Assembly (NCBI GenBank): GCA_002305965.1
Contig: DBRM01000080.1
Span: 70,240 to 122,710, forward strand
Reading direction: 5' to 3'
Length of the DNA stretch: 52,471 nucleotides
DNA from: Syntrophomonas sp. UBA1368
Lineage (GTDB): Bacteria > Bacillota > Syntrophomonadia > Syntrophomonadales > Syntrophomonadaceae
Shown: positions 17,575-25,394 of the stretch, one piece after another
Layout of the letters: each line of letters opens with the position of its first letter
Numbering within the stretch: the first letter of the stretch is position 1
Notes under the pieces: generated by a model
What the model was told of the DNA's origin: nothing
What the model saw: only the letters and a program-made list of their open reading frames with translations
Databases searched by the model: none
Program-made: the position numbers and the translations under genes

Positions 17575-18306
17575 TTATGCAAGAATATTTTTCAGTTTAT
17601 GCAAGGCACTTTTTTCTATACGTGAGATCTGAACCTGAGATACGCCCAGATCACAAGCAATGGCTGTCTGGGTTTCGTCTTTGAAGAAACGGCGCAGTAT
17701 GACTTCCCTTTCCCTTTCATCCAGTTTGGCTAAGGCTTCACGTAAAGCCAATTTTTCCAGCAGGTTTATATTATTATCATCTTTGCCAAGTTTATCAATA
17801 AGCGACAGATGTTCTTTTTCCTCTCCCGGCACCACATCATGTATATAAGCTGGTTTCTGACAAGCTTCAAGAGCCATGACGATTTCTTCTTTACTGATAT
17901 TCAGGAGTTCGGCAATTTCATGGATAGTAGGCTCCCGTTTCAATTCCCCTCTTAATTTCTCCTGTGCCCAGGAAACTTTGGAGGTGATCTCCTTCATTCC
18001 CCGTTGTACTTTTACCAGTCCGTCATCACGCAGGAATTTTTTTATTTCGCCTATGATCATTGGCACTGCATAAGTGGAAAACCTGACATTATAACTAAAG
18101 TCAAATTTATCGATGGCTTTTAAAAGGCCAATCGAACCAACCTGGAAAAGATCCTCATAATCATATGCCGAATTTTTGAAGCGTTCCATAACCATATAGA
18201 TAAGACCAACATTGGTTTCGTATACCTTTTCCCGGGCTGGCTTGTCACCTTGCTGAGCCTTACGGATCAGATCATTATTGTGCTCAAATGAATGTAAAGA
18301 GGTCAT
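17575..18306 (-). CDS. sigF: RNA polymerase sporulation sigma factor SigF
   Basis: About 243 residues. Region 2 includes YDYEDLFQVGSIGLLKAIDK and the DNA-contacting VRFSTYAVPMIIGEIKKFLR; region 3 follows; region 4 has a helix-turn-helix (QTAIACDLGVSQVQISRIEK). First forespore-specific sigma factor, held inactive by SpoIIAB until septation. I start it at the second of two adjacent ATGs (18306), which is 6 bases from AGGAGG; the frame is open to a TTG at 18327 but that lies inside spoIIAB. The ribosome site overlaps the spoIIAB stop, so translation is coupled. Confidence 0.95.
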   Translation of the reverse strand: MTSLHSFEHNNDLIRKAQQGDKPAREKVYETNVGLIYMVMERFKNSAYDYEDLFQVGSIGLLKAIDKFDFSYNVRFSTYAVPMIIGEIKKFLRDDGLVKVQRGMKEITSKVSWAQEKLRGELKREPTIHEIAELLNISKEEIVMALEACQKPAYIHDVVPGEEKEHLSLIDKLGKDDNNINLLEKLALREALAKLDEREREVILRRFFKDETQTAIACDLGVSQVQISRIEKSALHKLKNILA

Positions 18307-18319
18307 CATTAACCTCCTT

Positions 18320-18763
18320 TTAAGCAAACGCTTCAGATTCTTTAAAGAAGCTGCGCTTCAGACGTACGCTTGTCCCTTCACCAGGCTTGCTCAATACCTC
18401 CATCTCATCAGTAAAAGATTGCATAAAAGTAAAACCCAGGCCCATGCGGGCAGCATCACTGGAATAGTTGGCCTGCATAGCCTGTTCAATATCTTCTATC
18501 CCGATACCGTAATCCTTGATCATCATTTCCAGGGTCTGGTCATCATAAATTGTTACCGTGATCTCGATCTTTTGATTGGTTTTGTTTTGGTACCCATGAA
18601 TGATACTGTTGGAAACAGCCTCAGAAACTACCAGCTTAACCTCTTCAATATCATCTAAAGTGCAATCCAACTGGGAGGCGAATGCACCTACACACGCCCG
18701 GGCAAATGATACATTTTCCGGCAGGCTTTGAAATTCAAAATGAACGAAATTTTTTATTCCCAT
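18320..18763 (-). CDS. spoIIAB: Anti-sigma F factor / serine kinase SpoIIAB
   Basis: 147-residue GHKL ATPase that binds SigF and phosphorylates SpoIIAA. The N box is VVSEAVSNSIIHGYQNK (about residues 45-61), the G1 box is MIKDYGIGIEDIEQAM, and the G2 region is GLGFTFMQSFTDEMEV. Length agrees with B. subtilis SpoIIAB (146). The ATG at 18763 is the only start in frame, because a TGA occurs 8 codons upstream. Its Shine-Dalgarno AGGAGG is 27 bases away, with a 6-bp hairpin between (see the separate entry). Confidence 0.95.
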   Translation of the reverse strand: MGIKNFVHFEFQSLPENVSFARACVGAFASQLDCTLDDIEEVKLVVSEAVSNSIIHGYQNKTNQKIEITVTIYDDQTLEMMIKDYGIGIEDIEQAMQANYSSDAARMGLGFTFMQSFTDEMEVLSKPGEGTSVRLKRSFFKESEAFA

Positions 18764-18769
18764 ACTTGT

Positions 18770-18786
18770 ACCAGCCTGGTGCTGGT
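18770..18786 (-). promoter_or_regulatory. Hairpin between Shine-Dalgarno and start of spoIIAB
   Basis: On the minus strand AGGAGG (18796-18791) is followed by TGAG, then ACCAGC-ACCAG-GCTGGT (6-bp stem, 5-base loop), then ACAAGT and the ATG at 18763. The linear spacing of 27 bases is too long for initiation; with the hairpin folded the effective spacing is about 10. The structure is seen in the sequence; its role is inference. Confidence 0.5.
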
Positions 18787-18796
18787 CTCACCTCCT

Positions 18797-19129
18797 CTAA
18801 ATCTTTAATGCTTCCTGTTCATTTTTAAACAAAGGTATAAGTTTGTTGATCCCTGATAAAGTTAAAATCTTTTCCACTACCGGTTGGGCACCAACGATAT
18901 ACATGCTGCCCTCCTTTTCCTGTATTTTTTTATATCGGCCTATAATTACGCCTAATCCTGAGCTGTCAACGAAAGATACCTTTTCCAAATTTAGAATCAG
19001 ATTTCTTGCCTGTTTATCCTGCAGTTTCTCATCGATCAGGCGCCGGATTTTTTCTGCCTTTAAAAGATCAAATTCGCCTTTAAGCCTTATGATCAGCGTA
19101 TTTCTAATCATTTTTAGTTCAATATCCAA
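18797..19129 (-). CDS. spoIIAA: Anti-sigma F factor antagonist SpoIIAA
   Basis: 110-residue STAS-domain protein. The phosphorylation site motif FVDSSGLGVIIGRYKK has the acceptor Ser57 (equivalent to Ser58 of B. subtilis), and the N-terminal strand LIIRLKGEFDLLKAEKIR is typical. Unphosphorylated SpoIIAA frees SigF from SpoIIAB after SpoIIE acts. It starts with TTG at 19129 about 9 bases after a GGAGGAGGA ribosome site. That site can pair perfectly with a 14-base stretch upstream (see the separate entry). Confidence 0.95.
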   Translation of the reverse strand: MDIELKMIRNTLIIRLKGEFDLLKAEKIRRLIDEKLQDKQARNLILNLEKVSFVDSSGLGVIIGRYKKIQEKEGSMYIVGAQPVVEKILTLSGINKLIPLFKNEQEALKI

Positions 19130-19133
19130 TTTT

Positions 19134-19188
19134 GATTATCCTCCTCCTTTTTTCCTTTTATTAGTTTCGATGTCGGAGGAGGATAATC
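19134..19188 (-). promoter_or_regulatory. 14-bp inverted repeat covering the spoIIAA ribosome-binding site
   Basis: GATTATCCTCCTCC at 19134-19147 and GGAGGAGGATAATC at 19175-19188 are exact reverse complements, with a 27-base loop. In the mRNA the 3' arm contains the spoIIAA Shine-Dalgarno and the 5' arm is an anti-Shine-Dalgarno. No U-run follows the stem, so it is not a terminator. It lies between dacF (stop at 19206) and spoIIAA (start at 19129). Confidence 0.65.
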
Positions 19189-19205
19189 CTTCCACAAAAT
19201 TCCAT

Positions 19206-20354
19206 TTATAACAGATACGTTTCGGCAAGCATTTTCAATATTCCCTTAAACCATCCGGAGCGCGGCACATCTTCCACTGCCAGCATATTTACTTCTTTAC
19301 ATAACTCGCCATCACGGTAAACCCTGATCTCTCCCAACTTTTGGTTCTCTTTTACCGGGGCGTTCACGTACGGCAGCAGATTTTTGGTTATTTTTATCCC
19401 ATCTTCCTTCCCTTTGACAGCAATCGAACCAACATCTTCTTCCGCTTTGACTTCAATGATCTCCTTGGTTCCTTTACCTACTTTCACCGTACCACAAATG
19501 CTGCCTTTACTGAAAAATGATTTATACGAATGTTTGGCGAAGCCATAATTTAATATCTTCATTGCATCCCTGAAATTGCCTCTGGACTCCGGACAACCCA
19601 TAACCACTGCAATAAGCCTTAATCCATCCCGTTTGGCCGTGGCGGTCAAACAATATTTTGCCTCATTGGTCCAGCCGGTCTTGAAACCGTCCGCCCCTTC
19701 ATACCACCATAGAAGTTTGTTGGTATTATATAAAACGAATTCTCCCTGGCGCAGATTATATTCCTTAATAGAGCAATACTCCATGATTTTATCCAGACTT
19801 AAAGCATAGCGCCCCATAACAGCCATGTCGTAAGCACTGGAATAATGTTTTTCCGCTTGCAGGCCATAGGAATTAATGAAATGAGTATCTTTCAGCCCCA
19901 GCATGCGGGCTTTGCGGTTCATATTTTCCACAAAGGCTTCATGGGTTACATCCAAATGTTCCGCTACCGCCACACAGGCATCATTGGCTGAACCAACGGC
20001 AATGGCGATCATCATATCTTCATAGGTCATTTTTTCCCCGGGTTCCAGATAAATCTGTGACCCTCCTAATTTCCAGGCATTTTCACTGGCTGTGACTTCA
20101 TCCTTTAAGTCCACCCGCCCTTCTTCCAAAGCTTCTGCAGCCAGGATCAATGTCATCAATTTGGTCATACTGGCCGGCGGCAGTTGTTTATGTTCATTTT
20201 TGGCCAGCAGCACATGGCCGGAATCAGCATCCATCAGCACATAACTTTCGGCAGTAACATCCTTAAGCTCTTCCGCCTGAACATTGAAAGGTAATATAAA
20301 AACCATTATAAACAGCAGTAAAGTTACGAAAGTTATTCTCTTCTTATAACGCAT
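19206..20354 (-). CDS. dacF: D-alanyl-D-alanine carboxypeptidase DacF
   Basis: 382-residue serine-type penicillin-binding protein (peptidase S11). A cleavable signal peptide ends near VQA (residue 27). Catalytic motifs: SMTK with Ser62 in PPASMTKLM, SAN in AVGSANDACVAVA, and KTG in DGFKTGWTNEA. A C-terminal beta domain with a membrane-binding amphipathic helix closes it (WFKGILKMLAETYLL). It trims peptidoglycan stem peptides. It is the first gene of the spoIIA operon, as in B. subtilis (dacF-spoIIAA-spoIIAB-sigF). The ATG has GGGAGGG upstream. The 150 bases before it contain no promoter I can name with confidence. Confidence 0.95.
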   Translation of the reverse strand: MRYKKRITFVTLLLFIMVFILPFNVQAEELKDVTAESYVLMDADSGHVLLAKNEHKQLPPASMTKLMTLILAAEALEEGRVDLKDEVTASENAWKLGGSQIYLEPGEKMTYEDMMIAIAVGSANDACVAVAEHLDVTHEAFVENMNRKARMLGLKDTHFINSYGLQAEKHYSSAYDMAVMGRYALSLDKIMEYCSIKEYNLRQGEFVLYNTNKLLWWYEGADGFKTGWTNEAKYCLTATAKRDGLRLIAVVMGCPESRGNFRDAMKILNYGFAKHSYKSFFSKGSICGTVKVGKGTKEIIEVKAEEDVGSIAVKGKEDGIKITKNLLPYVNAPVKENQKLGEIRVYRDGELCKEVNMLAVEDVPRSGWFKGILKMLAETYLL

Positions 20355-20520
20355 TTACTTTCCCTCCCAGAAACATCATTTATAGATTATATTTGTCTGT
20401 GAGAACTAATATGCAGTATAAGAAAAGATCCCCTGAAAGTAATTTCATATCTCTGCTCTTAATACAGCTGACTTCCTCCTAAATCAAGCATTCATTATGC
20501 CTGTCCGGGATGTGTAATTA

Positions 20521-20552
20521 AAAAAGATATCCTGATACTGATCAGGATATCT
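20521..20552 (-). terminator. Rho-independent terminator after pdp
   Basis: Perfect 12-bp stem AGATATCCTGAT (20525-20536)/ATCAGGATATCT (20541-20552) with an ACTG loop. On the minus strand it is followed by TTTTT. It separates the deoB-pdp unit from dacF. Confidence 0.88.
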
Positions 20553-20600
20553 CAGAGTGTCTATAAAGTCGGCGCCATCCCGGAGCGAGCAAAAAAGGTT
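20553..20600 (-). repeat. 48-bp dispersed repeat, copy 2 (inverted relative to copy 1)
   Basis: Reads, on the minus strand, AACCTTTTTTGCTCGCT, then CCGGG, then ATGGCGCCGACTTTATAGAC and ACTCTG. Identical to 17263-17310 apart from three bases in the middle. It fills the space between the pdp stop codon and its terminator. Confidence 0.85.
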
Positions 20601-20601
20601 T

Positions 20602-21903
20602 TTAAAGAATAGTTTCTATAATCAAGTCTGTTTTTTTCACCGGCTCATTGCTCCATTGTATTGAATCTTTGATCAGTTGTTCCGCTTCTGTGAGATTCTT
20701 ACCTGCCCCATGCATAACCGCCAGGGTTTCGCCCTTTTGTATCCGGTCGCCGGGTTTATGAAGCAACTTTATCCCTACTTTGTAATCTATCTTGTCCCCT
20801 ATTTTCTCACGTCCGGCCCCTAAGAGCATGGCCGCCCTGCCGATGTACAAGGCATTCATTTTCTGCAGGTATCCGGTCTGGTCAGCTTTTACTTCGATCA
20901 ATTGCGGTGCTTGCCCCAAACCGTAATGCTTTTCCTGTAAATCGATCCTCCCTCCCTGGGCTTCGATGATGGCCTGAAACTTCTCCAGACCCCGGCCGGA
21001 TAATAAAATGTCCCGCACCGTTTTCCGGGCTTCTTCTATACTCTTTGCCTGTCGTCCGATCAAAACCATATAGGCGGCAATTTCGACGGATAGTGAAGTC
21101 AAATCTTCAGGACCATGTCCTTTTAAAGTATCAATAGCTTCTATTACTTCCAGGCTGTTTCCTACCGCATTGCCTAATGGCTGGCTCATGTCTGTGATTA
21201 ATGCTGCTACCTCCCGGCCCGCCTCCTTGCCAATATCAACCATTGCCCGGGCCAAATTGCGGGCCCCCGTTAAGTCCTGCATAAAAGCCCCTTCACCGGT
21301 TTTTACATCCAGTACGATCCCTTGTGCTCCGCAGGCAATTTTTTTGCTCATGATACTGGAAGCGATCAGGGGGATGCTGTCAATGGTTGCTGTAACATCT
21401 CTTAAAGCATATAACCTTTTGTCAGCAGGCACCAGATTCCCGGTTTGGGATACGATGGCCGCCTTGATCCTGTTGACCTGGTCAATGAACTGCTGATGTT
21501 CTCTTTCTACCTGAAATCCGGGAATCGATTCAAATTTATCAATGGTTCCACCGGTATGGCCCAGTCCGCGACCGGACATTTTTGCAACCGGCACCCCTGC
21601 TGCTGCAACCAGCGGCATCACAACCAGGGTAGTTTTATCCCCTACGCCTCCGGTACTGTGCTTGTCAACCTTGATGCCGGCAATGGCAGACAGATCCATA
21701 ACATCGCCGGAAGCTGCCATGGCCATTGTCAAATCGGTAGTTTCCCTGATATTCATTGAGTTAAAATAAACAGCCATCGCCCATGCTGATAACTGATAAT
21801 CGGGGATTTGATTGCTGCTGATACCTTCGACCAGAGCAAAGATCTCCTCGCGGCTCAGCTCATATCCGTCTCTTTTTCGCCTGATGATATCGATGGCATT
21901 CAT
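20602..21903 (-). CDS. pdp: Pyrimidine-nucleoside phosphorylase
   Basis: 433-residue enzyme splitting uridine, thymidine or deoxyuridine with phosphate to the base and (deoxy)ribose-1-phosphate. The phosphate/nucleoside site signature KHSTGGVGDKTTLVVMPLVA (about residues 81-100) and SGRGLGHTGGTIDKFESIPG (about 110) are clear, as is the C-terminal PYNP domain (GLGQAPQLIEVKADQTGYL). The length equals that of bacillar Pdp. Its ATG overlaps the last base of the deoB stop, so pentose phosphate made here goes straight to phosphopentomutase. Confidence 0.95.
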   Translation of the reverse strand: MNAIDIIRRKRDGYELSREEIFALVEGISSNQIPDYQLSAWAMAVYFNSMNIRETTDLTMAMAASGDVMDLSAIAGIKVDKHSTGGVGDKTTLVVMPLVAAAGVPVAKMSGRGLGHTGGTIDKFESIPGFQVEREHQQFIDQVNRIKAAIVSQTGNLVPADKRLYALRDVTATIDSIPLIASSIMSKKIACGAQGIVLDVKTGEGAFMQDLTGARNLARAMVDIGKEAGREVAALITDMSQPLGNAVGNSLEVIEAIDTLKGHGPEDLTSLSVEIAAYMVLIGRQAKSIEEARKTVRDILLSGRGLEKFQAIIEAQGGRIDLQEKHYGLGQAPQLIEVKADQTGYLQKMNALYIGRAAMLLGAGREKIGDKIDYKVGIKLLHKPGDRIQKGETLAVMHGAGKNLTEAEQLIKDSIQWSNEPVKKTDLIIETIL

Positions 21904-23078
21904 TATTTCATCCTCATTTCCGGATAAAAACTTGTTCCGGCCAGATCATAATTGTCGATCTTTAAATGCTCCGCAATGGTTGCCCCTGCATCAGCAAAAG
22001 TATCTCTTTGACCCAAATCAATTCCCTTTTTAAGCCCTGGTCCGTATGCCAGCAAGGGCACATATTCCCGGGTATGGTCAGTGCCTTCAGTGGTGGGGTC
22101 ACAGCCGTGGTCCGCTGTAATGATCAGCAGGTCATTCTCTTCAAGCTGCTCCATGATTTGGGGCAGGCGTGCATCAAATCTTTCCAAGGCCTCAGCATAG
22201 CCTGTTGCATCATTGCGGTGACCGTAAAGCTGGTCGAAATCGATCAAATTAGCAAAAATCAAACCATTGTGATGATTTTTCATGGCGCTGATTATTTTAT
22301 CGATCCCATCATCGTTGTTTTCTGTTGGATATGACTCACTGACGCCCCGCCCGGCAAATATATCTTTGATTTTGCCGATACCAATTACTTTTTGTTGATT
22401 TTGGATAATATAATCCAGCAAATTAGTAGAAGGTTCCAGGGAATAATCATGACGATGCGGTGTTCTGATAAATGCACCGGGTTTTCCAATGAACGGCCTG
22501 GCTATGATCCTGCCCACCCCATGTTCATCGGTCATAATCATCCGTGCCTTACGGCACATTTCATATAATTCCTCCAAGGGGATGATTTCTTCATGGGCTG
22601 CTATTTGAAAAACACTGTCAGCAGAAGTATAAACGATGGGGAAGCCCGTTTCCATATGTTCCCTGCCCAGTTCTTCGATAATAACCGTGCCTGATGCGGC
22701 TTTGTTCCCCAGGGTTTTCCGTCCGATCGCCGCTTCAAAAGCATTTATGACCAGCGGCGGGAAACCGTCCGGATATAGCGGAAAGGGCCGGGGCAGAATA
22801 ATGCCCATCATTTCCCAATGTCCGGTAGTAGTATCTTTACCGGCAGATTTTTCGCTCATTTTTCCGTAGCATCCCTGCGGATCAACTGCAGGAGGAACAC
22901 CATTTACCTCCAGGATATTGCCCAGTCCCAGTTGCCCCAGGTGCGGCAGTGTAAGGCCATTTACCGCCATTGCAGTATTCTGCAGGGTATTACAGCCCTG
23001 GTCGCCATACAAGCTGCAATCTGCAGCGCCTCCAACTCCTAAACTGTCGAGAACAATCAAAATGCACCTGCGTGTCAT
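21903..23078 (-). CDS. deoB: Phosphopentomutase
   Basis: 391-residue alkaline-phosphatase-superfamily enzyme that interconverts (deoxy)ribose-1-phosphate and -5-phosphate. The first metal site is CILIVLDSLGVGGAADCSLY (residues 5-24), the acceptor Thr lies in AGKDTTTGHWEMMGI (about 85), and the second metal cluster is LLIITADHGCDPTTEGTDHT near residue 340. Length is as in B. subtilis DeoB. It joins xerD upstream (31 bases) and pdp downstream; this xerD-deoB-pdp order is a Firmicute pattern next to dacF. Confidence 0.96.
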   Translation of the reverse strand: MTRRCILIVLDSLGVGGAADCSLYGDQGCNTLQNTAMAVNGLTLPHLGQLGLGNILEVNGVPPAVDPQGCYGKMSEKSAGKDTTTGHWEMMGIILPRPFPLYPDGFPPLVINAFEAAIGRKTLGNKAASGTVIIEELGREHMETGFPIVYTSADSVFQIAAHEEIIPLEELYEMCRKARMIMTDEHGVGRIIARPFIGKPGAFIRTPHRHDYSLEPSTNLLDYIIQNQQKVIGIGKIKDIFAGRGVSESYPTENNDDGIDKIISAMKNHHNGLIFANLIDFDQLYGHRNDATGYAEALERFDARLPQIMEQLEENDLLIITADHGCDPTTEGTDHTREYVPLLAYGPGLKKGIDLGQRDTFADAGATIAEHLKIDNYDLAGTSFYPEMRMK

Positions 23079-23109
23079 GTTTTCCTCCTTACTTACAGCC
23101 CCGCCATAT

Positions 23110-24003
23110 TTAAGCCCGGGGGTGATACATTTGAAATACTTCCCGTAAATGGGTTTTCGTCAAATGGGTGTAAATTTGAGTAGTAGAAATATCTGCATGT
23201 CCCAGAAGTTCCTGTACCGTTCGCAAATCAGCACCGTTTTCCAGCAGATGCGTGGCGAAGGAATGTCTTATAGTATGAGGCGTTACTTCTTTATTCAATT
23301 GTGCCTTTCCAGCATAATTGGCCAGTATCTTAAAAAACCCCTGCCGGCTCATCCGGCTCCCGCGGGCATTGAGAAAAAGCTTGCGTTCAAGTGGATGTTT
23401 GGCCAGAAAATTACGCGATTTGGCCAGATAATTTTGGATCCAGAATATTGAAGTCTGGTTTACGGGAAGGATTCTTTCTTTCCTTCCCTTGCCGATACAG
23501 CGCAGAAAACCGGCTGTGGTATTGATATCATCCAACTGCAGATCCAGCAGTTCAGATACTCTTATCCCGGTTCCATATAACAGTTCCAGCATGGCCCGGT
23601 CTCTTATCCCCAATGGCGTGGTTACTTTAGGTGCTTCCATCAGTTTATCCACTTCTTCTATGGAAAGAACTACCGGCAGCTTTCTTTTTATTTTGGGGGT
23701 ATCAATATTTAATGTAGGATTTTTTTTGGTATAACCTTCAAGAAACAGAAAACGATAAAAAGCCCTTATACTGGACACACTGCGGGCCATGGAAGAATGT
23801 TCCGCCCCCTGGTCCAACTGCCAGCTAAGAAAAGCCAGTATATGTTCCCGGGTTATATCTTCCGGTTCACTGACAGAATAATTCTCCTGCAGAAAATGCT
23901 GCAGTTTCTCCAGATCCCTGCGGTAAGCAGTTCGGGTATTGGCAGACAAGCCTTTTTCATAATTCAAATAGTCTAAAAATGCTTTAATATAGGTTCCCAC
24001 CAA
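23110..24003 (-). CDS. xerD: Site-specific tyrosine recombinase XerD
   Basis: 297 residues. N-terminal SAM-like core-binding domain with YLNYEKGLSANTRTAYRRDL, and a C-terminal catalytic domain with GTGIRVSELLDLQ (first Arg), THTIRHSFATHLLENG-type box seen as PHTIRHSFATHLLENGADLR (His and Arg) and IYTHLTKTHL (Tyr nucleophile). With a partner Xer protein it resolves chromosome dimers at dif. Its position ahead of deoB and after spoIIM is as in B. subtilis, so it is the housekeeping enzyme and not a phage or transposon integrase. Start GTG at 24003. Confidence 0.94.
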   Translation of the reverse strand: MVGTYIKAFLDYLNYEKGLSANTRTAYRRDLEKLQHFLQENYSVSEPEDITREHILAFLSWQLDQGAEHSSMARSVSSIRAFYRFLFLEGYTKKNPTLNIDTPKIKRKLPVVLSIEEVDKLMEAPKVTTPLGIRDRAMLELLYGTGIRVSELLDLQLDDINTTAGFLRCIGKGRKERILPVNQTSIFWIQNYLAKSRNFLAKHPLERKLFLNARGSRMSRQGFFKILANYAGKAQLNKEVTPHTIRHSFATHLLENGADLRTVQELLGHADISTTQIYTHLTKTHLREVFQMYHPRA

Positions 24004-24059
24004 AAATCTCCTGTTATAACCTGTTGATCTATTGATATATTTTACCAGTTAACACAAAA

Positions 24060-24093
24060 TAAAAAAAGCAGCTCCGTGTATAACGGTTCTGCT
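24060..24093 (-). terminator. Probable terminator between the spoIIM unit and xerD
   Basis: AGCAG/CTGCT outer stem with inner CCG/CGG, followed on the minus strand by TTTTTTT. The stem is interrupted by a small mismatch, so it is moderate in strength. Confidence 0.6.
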
Positions 24094-24132
24094 CGAAAAT
24101 ACTTGTATTTTTCTGTTTAAAACTTATATTCC

Positions 24133-24432
24133 TTACCTACTCTGATCACTTTTTAATTCAGCATCATCTTTATAGAAATTCTGCATTTTAATAACCATCT
24201 GATCGATGACCTGATCAAACTTTTCGCCGGAAGCATCGTTATTTTCAACCCGCAGTGGATTACCGCTGGGATGCTCATCGGCAAACCAATCACTTAGGAC
24301 AGGAACCTGCTGCGATAATTTACCCGCCAGTATTGGTACTGAAAAAGCAAATGCGATAAGTAAAGCGCTGATGGTAATGATGTTCAATACTTTCCTTTTC
24401 CAATTATGAATTACAATAAACATCTTCTTCAC
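24133..24432 (-). CDS. Small single-span membrane protein (DUF4227-like position)
   Basis: 99 residues. The N-terminus is basic (MKKMFIVIHNWKRKV) and is followed by one transmembrane helix (ITISALLIAFAFSVPILAG, residues about 18-37); the remainder is a soluble, charged tail predicted outside. I do not recognise a motif. In B. subtilis a small DUF4227 protein (YqzK) occupies the same place between spoIIM/fur and xerD, so it may be a distant relative; this rests on position and layout. It follows spoIIM by 9 bases and is surely cotranscribed with it. Confidence 0.6.
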   Translation of the reverse strand: MKKMFIVIHNWKRKVLNIITISALLIAFAFSVPILAGKLSQQVPVLSDWFADEHPSGNPLRVENNDASGEKFDQVIDQMVIKMQNFYKDDAELKSDQSR

Positions 24433-24441
24433 CTCCCGGAC

Positions 24442-25053
24442 TTATAACATTAGCCTTAACAACCAGGGTGCCAAATATGTTTCGATCACTGCCCCGGCCA
24501 GGACCATCAAGGCGCAAATGATCAGCAGGCTCGTGTATATAGCCAGAGATCTGCCCAAAGATATCTGCGCAGTATGCCTTCCCCGCAGCAGGTAAATTGA
24601 AAAATTCATTGCCATAACAGACCAGATTATAATAAGCGGTATATAAACCAGATTCTGCGGTACGATTGACAATATAGTCATTATGATCCCTGCTCCGGCT
24701 TTTTCATTGATTAAAAACCCGACAGTAAACCCTAAAGATAACCCGCGCACAAAAACAAGGGCCAGGATCAAAGGCAAACCAATAACTGTTAAACCTAAAA
24801 ACCATATTAACAGGACTGTTTTTAGCTGATTGATAAAGACGCCCTTCAGGATCAAAAAACTGCTGCTTACTTCTGACTGCTGACCCCTCAAATAATTATC
24901 GATCATTTCCAGCAGGTTGCTCTTCACCCCGGTTTCCAGATAAGCAACCTGGTAATTTCCAGCCATGATCCCCAATATAAGCAACAACACAAGGGTGAAA
25001 TACTGCCAGCGGTTTTCGTTAAGGTGTTGTTTTATCCGGTACTTAAGATTCAT
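24442..25053 (-). CDS. spoIIM: Stage II sporulation protein M
   Basis: 203-residue membrane protein with about five helices, one of the SpoIID-SpoIIM-SpoIIP complex that drives engulfment by peptidoglycan degradation. The family features are the N-terminal amphipathic part (KQHLNENRWQYFTLVLLLIL) and the FVRGLSLGFTVGFLINEKAG segment about mid-protein. I place the start at ATG 25053, 6 bases after AAAGGAGA, giving the usual length; the frame is open back to 25143 but has no ribosome site. Mother-cell (sigma-E) expression is expected from the family, but I could not see a convincing promoter. Confidence 0.92.
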   Translation of the reverse strand: MNLKYRIKQHLNENRWQYFTLVLLLILGIMAGNYQVAYLETGVKSNLLEMIDNYLRGQQSEVSSSFLILKGVFINQLKTVLLIWFLGLTVIGLPLILALVFVRGLSLGFTVGFLINEKAGAGIIMTILSIVPQNLVYIPLIIIWSVMAMNFSIYLLRGRHTAQISLGRSLAIYTSLLIICALMVLAGAVIETYLAPWLLRLML

Positions 25054-25313
25054 ATCAAGTCTCCTTTTAAAACGATAAACAATAAGTGAACCGCTGTATT
25101 TGAGTTGCTGCAACCTTTCAGGAACCAGGATATGTGTAAACAAGTGCAGGCAGGGTCATATAAAAAGATATTTTATTTCCTTCAACTTTATGCAAAAAAC
25201 ACTTTCCCAGCTGTAAAGGATCCATAAACTTACTCTCTTAAGCTGCAAAATATTTTTAAAGTCTGCCAGGAGGAATGTGCGGCTAAATAGTATGCTGCGG
25301 ATATAAAAATTAC

Positions 25314-25350
25314 ATAAAAAAACCGCACGGTTTTTTAAACGGTGCGGTTT
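25314..25350 (-). terminator. Strong terminator upstream of spoIIM
   Basis: Outer stem AAACCGCAC (25320-25328)/GTGCGGTTT (25342-25350) with an inner GTTT/AAAC pair; both flanks are T-rich in the respective direction. It ends the nudF-endoQ-25395 unit on the minus strand. The remaining gap 25144-25313 shows nothing else I can support. Confidence 0.85.
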
Positions 25351-25394
25351 GGCTTTTCAAATTTTTAAAGATAAAAGCTTTTCAAATCCACTTT

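Noticed and set aside
20355..20520. Sigma-H or sigma-F promoter before dacF
   Set aside because: GCATA and ATATAAT-like pieces occur, but neither pattern matches well enough at the right spacing to report.
23110..24003. Integrase suggesting a mobile element
   Set aside because: It is the housekeeping XerD in its usual place beside deoB; no att sites, phage genes or transposase nearby.
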